A model generated the notes under the pieces. The model was given only the letters and a program-made list of their open reading frames with translations, ran no database searches and was not told the DNA's origin. Positions 40,889 through 53,263 of a stretch of 64,000 bases of DNA are shown one piece after another. A program made the position numbers and the translations under genes. Position 1 is the stretch's first letter. Each line of letters begins with the position of its first letter. The stretch comes from Pantoea agglomerans (lineage in GTDB: Bacteria; Pseudomonadota; Gammaproteobacteria; Enterobacterales; Enterobacteriaceae): assembly GCF_021397715.1 (NCBI RefSeq), contig NZ_CP090207.1, positions 992,001 to 1,056,000 on the forward strand, read 5' to 3'.

Positions 40889-40971
40889 AATTCGCACTCA
40901 CGCTGCGTTATGTCTCCGGCTCGCATAGTTCACTATGCTTCGCGGAAACATGCCTTGCCTGAGCACGAATT
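40889..40971. repeat. Long imperfect palindrome between tRNA-Ile and tRNA-Ala
   Basis: An 83-base imperfect hairpin, with AATTCG at one end and CGAATT at the other. Paired blocks ATGT/ACAT and TCC/GGA lie inside, with a perfect apical GCATAGT/ACTATGC stem and a TC loop. It begins at the base after the tRNA-Ile CCA. It resembles a small MITE or a processing hairpin and has no coding content. Confidence 0.7.
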
Positions 40972-41030
40972 GCATTTCTTACGGAATGTACTCGGTTGAG
41001 TGGTAGTAGTGGTCTCTGCAGTAACTGTAT

Positions 41031-41106
41031 GGGGCTATAGCTCAGCTGGGAGAGCGCCTGCCTTGCACGCAGGAGGTCAGCGGTTCGATCCCGCTTAGCT
41101 CCACCA
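41031..41106 (+). tRNA. alaT: tRNA-Ala (anticodon UGC)
   Basis: A 76-base tRNA with encoded CCA; the anticodon arm CTGCC-TTGCACG-CAGG carries TGC. It is the second spacer tRNA of this rrn operon. The paralogue letter is arbitrary. Confidence 0.97.
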
Positions 41107-41176
41107 TACCGTCTTACTGTTTTTTCTGAAAAAAATACTTCAGAGCGTACCGGCAACGGTGTGCTGCGAAGTATTA

Positions 41177-41188
41177 TGCTCTTTAACA
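41177..41188 (+). promoter_or_regulatory. rrn boxA antitermination site (spacer)
   Basis: TGCTCTTTAACA is repeated between tRNA-Ala and 23S, the usual second Nus-factor loading site. Confidence 0.9.
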
Positions 41189-41318
41189 ATCCGGAACAAG
41201 CTGAAAATTGAAACGACATGTCGTTTTCATTCTCCGTAATAAGAATGAAAAACACGATATGTTCGAGTCTCTCAAATGCTTGCAACACGCAGCGTTGAAA
41301 AACGCCTGTGGGTTGTGA

Positions 41319-44223
<2,905 letters not shown>

Positions 44224-44283
44224 ACAACGCCAGAGGCGTTTTTGAGAGACACGATTTTCAGCTTGTTTTCCGGATAATTATTT

Positions 44284-44408
44284 GCGGAAACGAAAGATTT
44301 TGCGGCGTGACAGGGCGCAGAGCGATGACGTCAGCGGGAGCATACAGGAGTATGTGACCGGTGCGGCTGAGCGATGGCAACGCGGTCACGGCGGAAAAGG
44401 TTCGTTTC
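44284..44408. repeat. ERIC-like hairpin insertion in the 23S-5S spacer
   Basis: A spacer of 199 bases separates 23S and 5S, longer than in E. coli. GAAACGAA (44287-44294) can pair with TTCGTTTC (44401-44408), and the apex is GCATAC-AGGA-GTATGT. The segment around 44337-44382 shows GGAGC, TACA, AGTA, GTGAC, GAGCGA and GCAACGC in the order found in ERIC (IRU) elements. The ends do not match ERIC, so it is either a decayed or a distinct element. Confidence 0.5.
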
Positions 44409-44422
44409 ATGCACAAAGAATT

Positions 44423-44542
44423 TGCCTGGCGGCTGTAGCGCGGTGGTCCCACCTGACCCCATGCCGAACTCAGAAGTGAAACGCCGTAGCGCCGATGGTA
44501 GTGTGGGGTCTCCCCATGCGAGAGTAGGGAACTGCCAGGCAT
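44423..44542 (+). rRNA. rrf: 5S ribosomal RNA
   Basis: Complete, 120 bases, starting TGCCTGGCGGC and ending CTGCCAGGCAT, with only small differences from E. coli 5S. Confidence 0.98.
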
Positions 44543-44550
44543 TATATCAG

Positions 44551-44587
44551 TAAAAAAGCCCCGCACGGAAGTGCGGGGCTTTTTTAC
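44551..44587 (+). terminator. rRNA operon terminator
   Basis: AAAAAAGCCCCGCAC / GTGCGGGGCTTTTTT with a GGAA loop, 9 bases after 5S. Confidence 0.95.
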
Positions 44588-44808
44588 GTCTGAAGATCGC
44601 CAATTCTCCCCCGCTGGCTGCTGTTCTCACCTCACCGTTGCTGGGCAAAATTATTGCTGTCTGTCCTGAACAACTCGCTGATTTTCCAGCAATTAGCGAT
44701 GTAGCTCACATTTATAATCTCGGAATACACCGCCTTTACCCGTAGTGCACTTAAATGCTTTACTCACTTCTTTAAATGCTGTTAATCAGCAAGGAACAGA
44801 GGCAAGGC

Positions 44809-46098
44809 ATGACACCCATAAATAATAAAGGTCAGACAGAGGATACCAAAAAGCGCATCTGGGCGATCGTTGGCGCCTCATCGGGTAACCTGGTGGAGTG
44901 GTTCGACTTCTACGTCTACTCATTCTTCTCCCTCTATTTTGCCCATATCTTCTTCCCGCAAGGCGATACCACCACGCAACTCTTACAGACGGCCGGCGTA
45001 TTTGCTGCCGGATTCCTGATGCGACCTATCGGCGGCTGGCTGTTCGGCTACATCGGTGACAAGCACGGGCGCAAAAGCTCCATGCTGATCTCAGTGTGCA
45101 TGATGTGTTTTGGATCGCTGGTGATCGCCTGTTTACCCGGCTATGACGCTATTGGCATCGCGGCACCGATCATTCTGTTGCTGGCTCGCATGTTCCAGGG
45201 ATTATCTGTCGGCGGTGAATATGGCACCAGTGCCACCTATATGAGTGAGGTGGCGCTGGAAGGACGCAAAGGTTTTTACGCCTCATTCCAGTATGTCACG
45301 CTGATCGGTGGCCAGCTGGCCGCGGTACTGACAGTGGTGGTGCTGCAGTTTGTGTTGAGCGATGCAGAGCTGCGTAGCTGGGGCTGGCGCATCCCGTTCT
45401 TCCTCGGCGCCTTGCTGGCCGTGGTTGCGTTGTGGTTACGTCGCTCACTGGAAGAAACCTCTGACAAGAGCAGCCGTCAGCACCGCGATGCGGGCAGCGT
45501 GATGGGATTGTTACGCAATCATACCCGTCCGTTCCTGATGGTGCTGGGCTTCACCGCCGGTGGATCCCTGAGCTTCTATACCTTCACCACCTATATGCAA
45601 AAGTATCTGGTTAACACCTCGGGTATGGACCCTAAAACCGCCAGCGGCCTGATGACCGGCGCACTGCTGGTCTTCATGCTACTGCAACCGGCTATCGGTG
45701 CACTGTCGGACAAAATTGGCCGTCGTACTTCAATGATGATTTTTGGTGCCGGTGCGGCAATTTGTACCGTGCCGATCCTGACTCTGCTGCAGAATGTTCA
45801 GAGCCCGGGCATCGCCTTCCTGTTAATCATGCTGGCGCTGCTGATCACCAGTTTCTACACCGCCATCAGCGGCATTCTGAAAGCAGAGATGTTCCCACCT
45901 CAGGTCCGTGCATTAGGCGTCGGGCTTTCTTACGCGGTGGCGAATGCTATCTTCGGCGGATCGGCGGAGTACGTGGCCTTGCTGATGAAGCAACAGGGAA
46001 TAGAGACGACCTTCTTCTGGTATGTCTCAGCGATGGGCGCGGTGGCTTTTGCGGTGTCGCTGTTACTGCACAAGCGGGGGAAAGGGATTCAGCTATAA
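44809..46098 (+). CDS. kgtP: Alpha-ketoglutarate permease KgtP
   Basis: Proton-coupled MFS importer of 2-oxoglutarate (metabolite:H+ symporter family) in the inner membrane. It has 429 residues (E. coli 432) with 12 hydrophobic segments. [21 protein letters not shown], the loop motif GDKHGRK and [19 protein letters not shown] are near-identical to E. coli KgtP. The ATG at 44809 with AAGG upstream is chosen; an in-frame ATG at 44776 would add 11 residues. It lies next to rrn, as in E. coli. Confidence 0.96.
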   Translation: MTPINNKGQTEDTKKRIWAIVGASSGNLVEWFDFYVYSFFSLYFAHIFFPQGDTTTQLLQTAGVFAAGFLMRPIGGWLFGYIGDKHGRKSSMLISVCMMCFGSLVIACLPGYDAIGIAAPIILLLARMFQGLSVGGEYGTSATYMSEVALEGRKGFYASFQYVTLIGGQLAAVLTVVVLQFVLSDAELRSWGWRIPFFLGALLAVVALWLRRSLEETSDKSSRQHRDAGSVMGLLRNHTRPFLMVLGFTAGGSLSFYTFTTYMQKYLVNTSGMDPKTASGLMTGALLVFMLLQPAIGALSDKIGRRTSMMIFGAGAAICTVPILTLLQNVQSPGIAFLLIMLALLITSFYTAISGILKAEMFPPQVRALGVGLSYAVANAIFGGSAEYVALLMKQQGIETTFFWYVSAMGAVAFAVSLLLHKRGKGIQL

Positions 46099-46103
46099 GC
46101 CCG

Positions 46104-46421
46104 TTACTGACTGAGATTCCATAAGGCGATGCCGCTGGCGGTACCGGCGGCATCCCAGGCAAAATCTTTCCAGCTCCAGCCGCTACCCGACGGGCGGCTG
46201 TCATACCACTCTTTACCCGCCCCGAGACTGAGCGAAAGCATGATCCCCAACGTATGACTTTGCCGGGTAGAGAGGTGCTGACGCTGACCATATTCGCTGC
46301 CCGCCGCGGCCAGCGCCGCAGAGGCGACAAAGTGTTCTGCTTTATCGCGCCCGGTCCAGCGATCGTCGGCCATATGGGCACATCCACTACACAACAGCAC
46401 AGCAAACAGCAAAATTCGCAT
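46104..46421 (-). CDS. yfiM: Lipoprotein YfiM
   Basis: A 105-residue putative outer-membrane lipoprotein (E. coli 107). The short signal ends in LCSGC (Cys14). Conserved DKAEHFVASA, SLGAGKEWYDSRP and GSGWSWKDFAWDAAG are present. No function is known. It converges with kgtP, 5 bases away, and lies just downstream of pssA on the same strand. Confidence 0.9.
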   Translation of the reverse strand: MRILLFAVLLCSGCAHMADDRWTGRDKAEHFVASAALAAAGSEYGQRQHLSTRQSHTLGIMLSLSLGAGKEWYDSRPSGSGWSWKDFAWDAAGTASGIALWNLSQ

Positions 46422-46450
46422 AGTGGATGAATGCCTTATGCGGGCGAAGG

Positions 46451-47806
46451 TTAAAGGATGCGGCTGATTAACCGATCGATACGGATCCGGCGCAGACGAC
46501 GGATGAGTTTACGCACCTTAGCCGGATAGTCGGCAATGCTCTCCAGCTCGCGGAAATGCTTCACCACCGTGGTGTGCTGACGAATCAGCGTCAGCTCTTT
46601 TTCGCGTTGATCCGCCAGCTGTTGCAGTGGATCGTGAATCAACACCGCATTTTCCAGATCGAGCCGCCAGGCGCGAGGGTTAAGATTGTTGCCGGTAATC
46701 AGCTGCCATTCATCATCCACCCACATGCCCTTGAGGTGATAACTGTTATCGCCATCTTTCCATAACCGCACTATCAGCTGATCGTTGGTGACGTAGTATT
46801 GCAGCCGGCTCAGGAAGCGACGCAGGTTAATCTCATACAGATAGGGCAGGGCGCCAATAATTTTAAATGGCTGATCCGGGGCGATATAGAAGTCATTGGC
46901 GGTCTTATCGCCGACGATGATCTCAACCTGTTTCCCCTGACGCAGCAGGTGAATAATATTGCGCACCAGTAAAGCCGGCAGATTGAAGTAAGGCGTGCAG
47001 ATAGTCAGTTTCTGTTCAGCGCAGGGCATCAGGTGGAAGATCGTCTTGTTGAGCAGGCTATGCTTGCCCAGCCCGACCAGCGGCGTCACCGCCAGCTCTT
47101 CATTGCTGGCATTCCCTTCAAACTGATAGTTGAATCCCCGGAGATCCTGACGAAACTGACGCGTTTCATTTTTTATTTCCGGGCTGGAAGGACGCTCGGC
47201 AAAATCGAGCCGGTTAACGGCCTCTGCCTGCTTCAGATTAAGGTTGATCCACGCGTACATGGTATCCGCCAGCTGCGGATTACGGATAATCTGGTAACGA
47301 TCATAACGATATTTATCATGCTGATGCAGGTAAACATCATTAATACTGGCGCCGCTGTAAATCAGCTCGTCATCAATAATGAAGCCTTTCAGGTGCAGTA
47401 CACCCAGCGCTTCACGGGTATTGACCGGAATGCCATACACCGGGATGGCAATGTCAGCATGCTGAGTGGCCATATCACAATACCAGTCAGCATTGGTCAG
47501 GCCGCGTGCGGCGCCAATGCGTCCACGCTGCGCCCGATGCCAGTCAACCAGGATAGAAATATCCAGCTGAGGACGTGCCTGTTTCGCTGCATAGAGCGCG
47601 TTCATTACCGCACGACCCGCGTCGTCGTTTTCCAGATAAAGCGCCGCGATACAGATACGGGTCTGCGCTGCCGCGATTTTCTCCAGCAGCGTCTGACGAA
47701 ATTCGGCAGGCGAGTAAAGTGTCGACACATCCGCAACGGATTGTGACAGTTTCGGCAGCTGTGCGAGGTGTTGTTGGTGTTTATTACGTTTAAATTTAGA
47801 CAACAT
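46451..47806 (-). CDS. pssA: Phosphatidylserine synthase PssA
   Basis: Makes phosphatidylserine from CDP-diacylglycerol and serine, the committed step to phosphatidylethanolamine; peripheral on the membrane and ribosomes. It has 451 residues, as in E. coli. It belongs to the phospholipase D superfamily, with two HKD motifs visible as VLHLKGFIIDDELIYSG and YHLKGMWVDDEWQLITGNN. The basic C-terminus RKLIRRLRRIRIDRLISRI is intact. A GTG one codon upstream is a possible alternative start. Confidence 0.98.
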   Translation of the reverse strand: MLSKFKRNKHQQHLAQLPKLSQSVADVSTLYSPAEFRQTLLEKIAAAQTRICIAALYLENDDAGRAVMNALYAAKQARPQLDISILVDWHRAQRGRIGAARGLTNADWYCDMATQHADIAIPVYGIPVNTREALGVLHLKGFIIDDELIYSGASINDVYLHQHDKYRYDRYQIIRNPQLADTMYAWINLNLKQAEAVNRLDFAERPSSPEIKNETRQFRQDLRGFNYQFEGNASNEELAVTPLVGLGKHSLLNKTIFHLMPCAEQKLTICTPYFNLPALLVRNIIHLLRQGKQVEIIVGDKTANDFYIAPDQPFKIIGALPYLYEINLRRFLSRLQYYVTNDQLIVRLWKDGDNSYHLKGMWVDDEWQLITGNNLNPRAWRLDLENAVLIHDPLQQLADQREKELTLIRQHTTVVKHFRELESIADYPAKVRKLIRRLRRIRIDRLISRIL

Positions 47807-47923
47807 CACAGTGCACTTCTTCTCTGTTCATTGCATGGCCTTTTGCCATCAAATCAGGGTCATAACGACAAATAATAACATCAACTGTCGCGATCCGGGC
47901 GTTTTTTACCTTTCTCTACAAGG

Positions 47924-50581
47924 TTAGCTTAACGCATCCTGCAGCGACAGTTTCAGGCTGACAATACCGTCATCCAGTTGAATATCAACATGAAAGTTGA
48001 GCTTGCGCGCCAGGGTAATCATGCCGCGATTATGCGGCATAGTGATACCGTTCAATTGTTGCAAGCCGTGATGCCGGGTATAGCGGATCATCTTTTCCAG
48101 CAACCGACGGCCCATGCCGAGCCCTTTAAGATCGGAGCGCACCAGCACGGAAAACTCGGCGTCAATGTTATCAGCATCAGAGATGGCGCGGGTCACGCCG
48201 ATAATCTCTGGCTTGCCCTGCTGCTGACGCACCGCCACGATCGCCATCTCCCGGTCATAGTCGATTTGCGTCATGTTGGCGAGATCCTCATGCGTAAACT
48301 CGCTGATTTCGCTGAAGTAGCGGTAATAGAGATCTTCTTTGGTCACCTGGCCAATAAAGTCGCGTAGCAGCGGTTCATCTTCAGGCAGGATCGGGCGGAA
48401 CAGGCAGCTCTGCCCATCCTTTAACTGCACCTGTTCTTCCAGATGCTGCGGATAGGGGCGGATTGCCAGTCGTGCTTCGTTATCGCCACTGAACGGTGCC
48501 AGCGTGAGCGTGACATCCAGCAGCGTAAAGTCGTTACCGGCCGCCAGCAGCGGATGAATATCCAGCCGCTGAATCTCCGGGCAGTCCACCACCAGGTTGG
48601 AAACCTGCACCAGCAACTGACTGAGACCGGCGATATCCAGCGGATTGAGGGCGCTTCGGCTGCGAATCTTGCCGCTTTTAATCGCCTGGATCACCAGATA
48701 GCGCGCCAGAGTCATATTCAGCGGCGGCAGCGCCACGGCGGCTTGTTTATCCGCCTGCCATTCAACACCGCCTTCGCCCAGCATAATGACCGGACCGAAT
48801 AGTGCATCCTGTTCCACCACCACCCGCAGTTCCTGCGCTCCGGCCCGGTTCGCCATGCTTTGCACCAGCAGGCCTTCAATCCGCGCCTGCGGGAGCGTCT
48901 GACGCACCCGATCAAAGATTGCCTCCGCGGCGCGTTCGACTTCGCTGGCGTTGCGAAGATAGAGCATCACACCCTGGACATCTGATTTATGGGCGATATC
49001 GGGCGAGCGCAGCTTCAGCGCCACCGGATAGCCAATCTGATCGGCAATGGCCACCGCTGCGGCGCTGTCGCTGGCGATCCAGGTCGGCAGCGTCGCCAGC
49101 CCGTAGGCCTGAAGCACCGGCTGCACCTCATGGGTATCCAGCGCCGTAATGCCGCGATCGAGCGCCTGCGACAGCAGCTGGTGGGCGTGTGCGCTGTCCT
49201 GGGTCAGGCTGGCTGGCAGAGCGGGCGTCTCACGCAGTTGCTTCTGATTGCGCCGATATTCAACCTGATGCATAAACGCGGTCACGGTGCCTTCCGGCGT
49301 CCGCCAGGTCGGAATTCCCGCCTGGGTAAAAGCACGGCGCGCGGCCTGAGAGGAGAATTCGCCGCTCCAGTTGGTCAGCAGCGTGACCTGCTTGCCGCGC
49401 GGGTGCGCCGCAATGGCGGCGATGAGACGCTCGGCCGTTTCGGTCGCGGGCGCGACCGCGCTCGGGGCATGAATAATCATCAGCGCATCCAGCTCATGAC
49501 TGTCGAGCAAACACTCGACGCAGGCCACGTAGCGATCCGGTGTCGCGTCATCTTTTAAATCCAGCGGGTTGCCGTGACCGGCACCGGCGGGCAGCAGCGT
49601 CTCCAGTTGCTGACGCATCTCATCACTAAGCTGGGCGAGCTTGCCGTTACGCGCATACAGCTCGTCCAGCGCCAGCGCAGCGGGCGCCGCACCGTTACTG
49701 ATAATCATCAACCGTTCACCGCGCAGCGGCCGCATGTGGCTCAGCGACTCGACGGCAGAGAAGAGTTCATGAGTATCCTGCACCCGCAACAGGCCTGCGC
49801 GCTGAATGGCCGCGTCCCAGGCCGCATCCAGCCCGCTGTGGCTGCCGAGCAGCGCCTGCGCCTGACGGCTGCGGCCGCTCTTGATCACCAGAATGGGCTT
49901 ATTACGTGATGCGCTACGCGAGGCGGAAACAAAGCGCCGGGCATCGCTGAGATGTTCGAGATAGAGCAGGATGGCGCTGGTTTTACCGTCGCGCGCCAGA
50001 AAATCGAGCAGATCATCCACATCAGTGTCCAGGCTATCACCCAGTGCGATAAACCAGGAGAAGCCGAGATTGCGCTGTTGCGCCCAGTCGAGGATGGTAT
50101 TGGAGACCGCGGCGGATTGTGAAATGAATGCGATGCGCCCTTTGGCAATCGGCACCGGCGAGAAGCTGGCGTTCAGCCCCTGCCACGGTGCCAGCAGGCC
50201 CAGACTGTTCGGTCCCAGCAGCCGTATCTGCCACTGGCTGGCGCAGGCTTTGAGTTCTTCCCGCTGGCTGGCGGGAGCAGAGAGAATAATGCAGGCCTTG
50301 CAGCCTTTTTCACCCAGCTGCTGCAGCAGTGTCAGATTACGTTTAGAGTGGGTGCAGATGATAGCCAGATCCGGCGCAAACGGCAGACTGTCGATGTCAG
50401 GCCAGGCCAGCACGCCACTGACGGCTTTGTATTTGGGCGTGACCGGTAATACCGGACCGCTAAAACCGCCGGCCAGCAGATTACGCATCATAAAGTAACC
50501 GGCACGTCCCGGAGTTACCGAGGCGCCGATTACCGCAATGGATTTGGGTCTTAACAGCGCTTCCAGTCCGCGTTGGCTCAT
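47924..50581 (-). CDS. patZ: Protein lysine acetyltransferase PatZ (YfiQ)
   Basis: Acetylates lysines of metabolic enzymes such as acetyl-CoA synthetase. It has 885 residues (E. coli 886). An NDP-forming acyl-CoA synthetase-like region with a CoA-binding fold (IAVIGASVTPGRAGY, residues 15-29) and an ATP-grasp part occupies the first 700 residues without known catalysis. A C-terminal GNAT domain contains LKGLGMGRRLLEKMI. GGAGGGCGAG directly precedes the ATG. It lies between pssA and tapT, as in E. coli. Confidence 0.96.
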   Translation of the reverse strand: MSQRGLEALLRPKSIAVIGASVTPGRAGYFMMRNLLAGGFSGPVLPVTPKYKAVSGVLAWPDIDSLPFAPDLAIICTHSKRNLTLLQQLGEKGCKACIILSAPASQREELKACASQWQIRLLGPNSLGLLAPWQGLNASFSPVPIAKGRIAFISQSAAVSNTILDWAQQRNLGFSWFIALGDSLDTDVDDLLDFLARDGKTSAILLYLEHLSDARRFVSASRSASRNKPILVIKSGRSRQAQALLGSHSGLDAAWDAAIQRAGLLRVQDTHELFSAVESLSHMRPLRGERLMIISNGAAPAALALDELYARNGKLAQLSDEMRQQLETLLPAGAGHGNPLDLKDDATPDRYVACVECLLDSHELDALMIIHAPSAVAPATETAERLIAAIAAHPRGKQVTLLTNWSGEFSSQAARRAFTQAGIPTWRTPEGTVTAFMHQVEYRRNQKQLRETPALPASLTQDSAHAHQLLSQALDRGITALDTHEVQPVLQAYGLATLPTWIASDSAAAVAIADQIGYPVALKLRSPDIAHKSDVQGVMLYLRNASEVERAAEAIFDRVRQTLPQARIEGLLVQSMANRAGAQELRVVVEQDALFGPVIMLGEGGVEWQADKQAAVALPPLNMTLARYLVIQAIKSGKIRSRSALNPLDIAGLSQLLVQVSNLVVDCPEIQRLDIHPLLAAGNDFTLLDVTLTLAPFSGDNEARLAIRPYPQHLEEQVQLKDGQSCLFRPILPEDEPLLRDFIGQVTKEDLYYRYFSEISEFTHEDLANMTQIDYDREMAIVAVRQQQGKPEIIGVTRAISDADNIDAEFSVLVRSDLKGLGMGRRLLEKMIRYTRHHGLQQLNGITMPHNRGMITLARKLNFHVDIQLDDGIVSLKLSLQDALS

Positions 50582-50706
50582 CTCGCCCTCCAGAGATCGG
50601 GATTTGCGTGATTGTAAACGCTTTTCGCCGTCAGTGCTTCCGGGCAGATCGCAGGCTGAGCAATCGAACCCGCTCAGCCGGCGACGACGCTCAACACCGG
50701 CATCGC

Positions 50707-51384
50707 TTAACCTGAGGTGGGATGATGCGGCTTGCCGGCCAGATAGGCGGCGCGGAACTGTTCAAAATGGTGGGATAACGCCTGGGCCGCCGGGCGATCG
50801 CCCGCCTGTTCCAGCAGCGCCGCCGCCACTTCAGCGGTGCAGTGCTGGCCCTCGCCGTGCGCCTCTCGCAGCGTATAGCGCGACGGGGCCGTTACCGTCA
50901 GCGACATCACCGGCAGGGCGTCGAGCCACGGGCTTTTGCGAAACATCTTCCGCGCCTCGGTCCAGGTGCCATCCAGCATAATAAACAGTGGAGGTTTGCC
51001 GCTGCGTGGCGGGGCGGTCAGCACTTCGCGGCCGGGGTCGGCATAGGCGGCCGGAAAGACCACCAGCGGCTGATAATCAGGGTTGCGTACCGCGTCGAGC
51101 AGCAGCGGGTCGGGCTCAGTGCGCGACCAGCCGAAGGCCTGGGTATCCGGCAGGATATCGGCAATCAGGCGGCCAGTGTTGCTCGGCTTCATCGGCTCGG
51201 TATCGAACATCACCAGGCAAAAGCGGCTGCGCGCCGTTTGCGGCACGATTTCACTGCAGAGACAGTTTTTCTCAGGCAGCAGACAGCCCTGACAGCGCAA
51301 CACGCGATTACCGCGCGCAAGAAAGGGGCGGGTGGCACGGGCAAGACGTTGGGTGCGCAGGCGCAAAACAGCATTATCAGACAT
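50707..51384 (-). CDS. tapT: tRNA-uridine aminocarboxypropyltransferase TapT (YfiP)
   Basis: DTW-domain enzyme that makes acp3U47 in tRNAs from SAM. It has 225 residues (E. coli 232). An N-terminal zinc-type cluster RCQGCLLPEKNCLC, the conserved FDTEPMKPSNTGRLIADILPD and the DGTW motif in LDGTWTEARKMF are visible. It lies downstream of trxC and upstream of patZ on the same strand. Confidence 0.93.
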   Translation of the reverse strand: MSDNAVLRLRTQRLARATRPFLARGNRVLRCQGCLLPEKNCLCSEIVPQTARSRFCLVMFDTEPMKPSNTGRLIADILPDTQAFGWSRTEPDPLLLDAVRNPDYQPLVVFPAAYADPGREVLTAPPRSGKPPLFIMLDGTWTEARKMFRKSPWLDALPVMSLTVTAPSRYTLREAHGEGQHCTAEVAAALLEQAGDRPAAQALSHHFEQFRAAYLAGKPHHPTSG

Positions 51385-51430
51385 GAGTATTCAGGGCAGG
51401 AAAAACCACAGTGTAATCGAAGCGTCGCCG

Positions 51431-51459
51431 AAAAGGAAAAGGCCAGCGAGGCTGGCCTT
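51431..51459 (-). terminator. trxC terminator
   Basis: On the minus strand AAGGCCAGC / GCTGGCCTT with a 3-base loop is followed by TTCCTTTT, shortly after the trxC stop. Confidence 0.75.
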
Positions 51460-51465
51460 AGCGGA

Positions 51466-51885
51466 TTAAAGTGACTCGTCGAGCCACTCGTTGAAGGGCG
51501 CTTTGGGCATCGCGCCATTCAGCATATCGACCATCTCGCCGTTCTTAAACAACATAATGGTCGGAATACTGCGAATGCGGAAACGGCTACTGAGCGCCGG
51601 TTCTGCTTCGGTATTCACCTTAATAAAGCGAACCTTACCGTTGCGTTCGCCGGCGACCTCTTTAAACACCGGCGCGAAGTTAACGCAGGGACCGCACCAC
51701 GGTGCCCAGAAGTCGACCACGACCGGCAGATCGTCCTGCAGATATTTGTCTAAGGTGGCGGCGGTCGCGCTCACCACGTCGCCATCAAACAGTCCGTGTC
51801 CACAGCGACCACATTTTGCGCCTTCGGCAAGCCGTTCTTCCGGAACGCGATTAGTTGCCTGACAGGAAGCGCATACCGTATTCAT
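51466..51885 (-). CDS. trxC: Thioredoxin 2 (TrxC)
   Basis: Cytoplasmic zinc-containing thioredoxin that helps reduce disulfides during oxidative stress. It has 139 residues, the usual length. N-terminal zinc ligands are Cys5, Cys8, Cys25 and Cys28; the active site is WCGPC with Cys64 and Cys67. AGAGG precedes the ATG. In E. coli it is induced by OxyR; ATAG/CTAT-like half-sites around 51970-51993 could be an OxyR site, but this is weak. Divergent from yfiF. Confidence 0.97.
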   Translation of the reverse strand: MNTVCASCQATNRVPEERLAEGAKCGRCGHGLFDGDVVSATAATLDKYLQDDLPVVVDFWAPWCGPCVNFAPVFKEVAGERNGKVRFIKVNTEAEPALSSRFRIRSIPTIMLFKNGEMVDMLNGAMPKAPFNEWLDESL

Positions 51886-52043
51886 AGAAACCTCTGATGT
51901 TGGAATGTGTCGTTCTGGTAATATTGTCCATTATGAAAGGGGGCGAATGCCCTCTCAATCTGGATCGCTCTATAGGTTCAATAGTTGATAGCTAAGCGCC
52001 AGCACATCAGGTAATCTGCGCGCTCTCAATGCAGGAGGAACAT

Positions 52044-53225
52044 ATGAACGACGAATTTAAAGGCAAAAGCGGCAAGGTCAAAGTGATGTACGTACGTGGC
52101 GAGGATGATAAGAGCGCGCGTGCGCCTAATCCGCGTACCGGCAAAGGTGGCCGTCCTGCTGCCCGTCAGGATGATAATCGTCGTTCTTCTGGCCCCCGCA
52201 CTGAACGTAATGAAGAGGGCGGACGCCCGGCTGGCCGTCGTAGCGATGACGGCGCCCGCAGCGGCTCAGCCCGTCGCGACGAAGGCGGTCGTGGCGCACC
52301 ACGCCGTAGCGGTGAAGGCGCAGGTCGCCGTAACGAGCGCGCGGATGATAATCGGGGTGCTTACAGCAACAGCGATTCGCCGTGGCGTACCGTGTCACGC
52401 GCACCGTCAGAGCGTCCGGCTGCGACAGAAAGCGATAAGCCCGATCACGGTGGCATCAGCGGTAAGAGCTTTGTCGATCCCGAGCAGATCCGTCGTCAGC
52501 GTAACGAAGAGACGCGCGTCTATGGTGAGAACGCCTGTCAGGCGCTGTTCCAGAGCCGTCCTGAAGCGATTGTGCGCGCCTGGTTTATTCAGGAAGTGAC
52601 ACCGCGTTTCCGCGAAGCGCTGCGCTGGCTGGCGGCCAACCGCAAAGCCTACCATGTGGTCGAAGATGCAGAGATCACCAAAGCCTCCGGTACTGAGCAT
52701 CATGGCGGCGTCTGCTTCCTGATCAAAAAGCGCATGGGCATGGCCGTATCAGAGTGGCTGGGTCAGGCGGGCACCAAAGATTGCGTGCTGGCGCTGGAAG
52801 ATGTCAGCAACCCGCACAACCTCGGCGCGATTATGCGTAGCTGCGCGCATTTCGGCGTGAAAGGTCTGCTGGTCAATGACGCCTCTCTGCTGGAGTCGGG
52901 TGCCGCAGTCCGTACCGCTGAAGGCGGCGCGGAACATGTGCAGGCAATCAGCGGCGCGACCTTTAGTGAAGGTCTGGAAGCGTTCCGGAAAGCCGGTTAC
53001 ACCATCGTGACCACCTCCAGCCATCAGGGTACGCCGCTGGCGAAAGCGGAGCTGCCGGCCAAAATGGTGCTGGTGCTGGGTCAGGAGCGTGAAGGTCTGT
53101 CTGACAGCGCCTTCCAGCAGGGTGATATGAGCGTATCGATTGGCGGTACCGGTAACGTTGAAAGCCTCAACGTATCGGTGGCGACCGGCGTGCTGCTCGC
53201 CGAATGGTGGCGTCAGAACGCATAA
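52044..53225 (+). CDS. yfiF: SpoU-family RNA methyltransferase YfiF, long RG-rich N-terminus
   Basis: A 393-residue protein (E. coli 345) of the TrmH/SpoU class. Residues about 25-105 are a low-complexity stretch rich in Arg, Gly, Asp, Ser and Ala ([22 protein letters not shown]), about 50 residues longer than in E. coli. A SpoU substrate-binding domain ([17 protein letters not shown]) and knotted methylase core follow, with [25 protein letters not shown] and [14 protein letters not shown]. The RNA target is unknown. AGGAGG gives a strong start at 52044. Confidence 0.9.
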   Translation: MNDEFKGKSGKVKVMYVRGEDDKSARAPNPRTGKGGRPAARQDDNRRSSGPRTERNEEGGRPAGRRSDDGARSGSARRDEGGRGAPRRSGEGAGRRNERADDNRGAYSNSDSPWRTVSRAPSERPAATESDKPDHGGISGKSFVDPEQIRRQRNEETRVYGENACQALFQSRPEAIVRAWFIQEVTPRFREALRWLAANRKAYHVVEDAEITKASGTEHHGGVCFLIKKRMGMAVSEWLGQAGTKDCVLALEDVSNPHNLGAIMRSCAHFGVKGLLVNDASLLESGAAVRTAEGGAEHVQAISGATFSEGLEAFRKAGYTIVTTSSHQGTPLAKAELPAKMVLVLGQEREGLSDSAFQQGDMSVSIGGTGNVESLNVSVATGVLLAEWWRQNA

Positions 53226-53252
53226 AAAAAAACGGGCCGAAAGGCCCGTTTT
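53224..53252. terminator. Bidirectional terminator between yfiF and emrB
   Basis: AACGGGCC / GGCCCGTT with a GAAA loop, preceded by A9 and followed by TT, so it is strongest for the minus strand (emrRAB) and can also serve yfiF. Confidence 0.85.
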
Positions 53253-53263
53253 GCTTTGTCACA

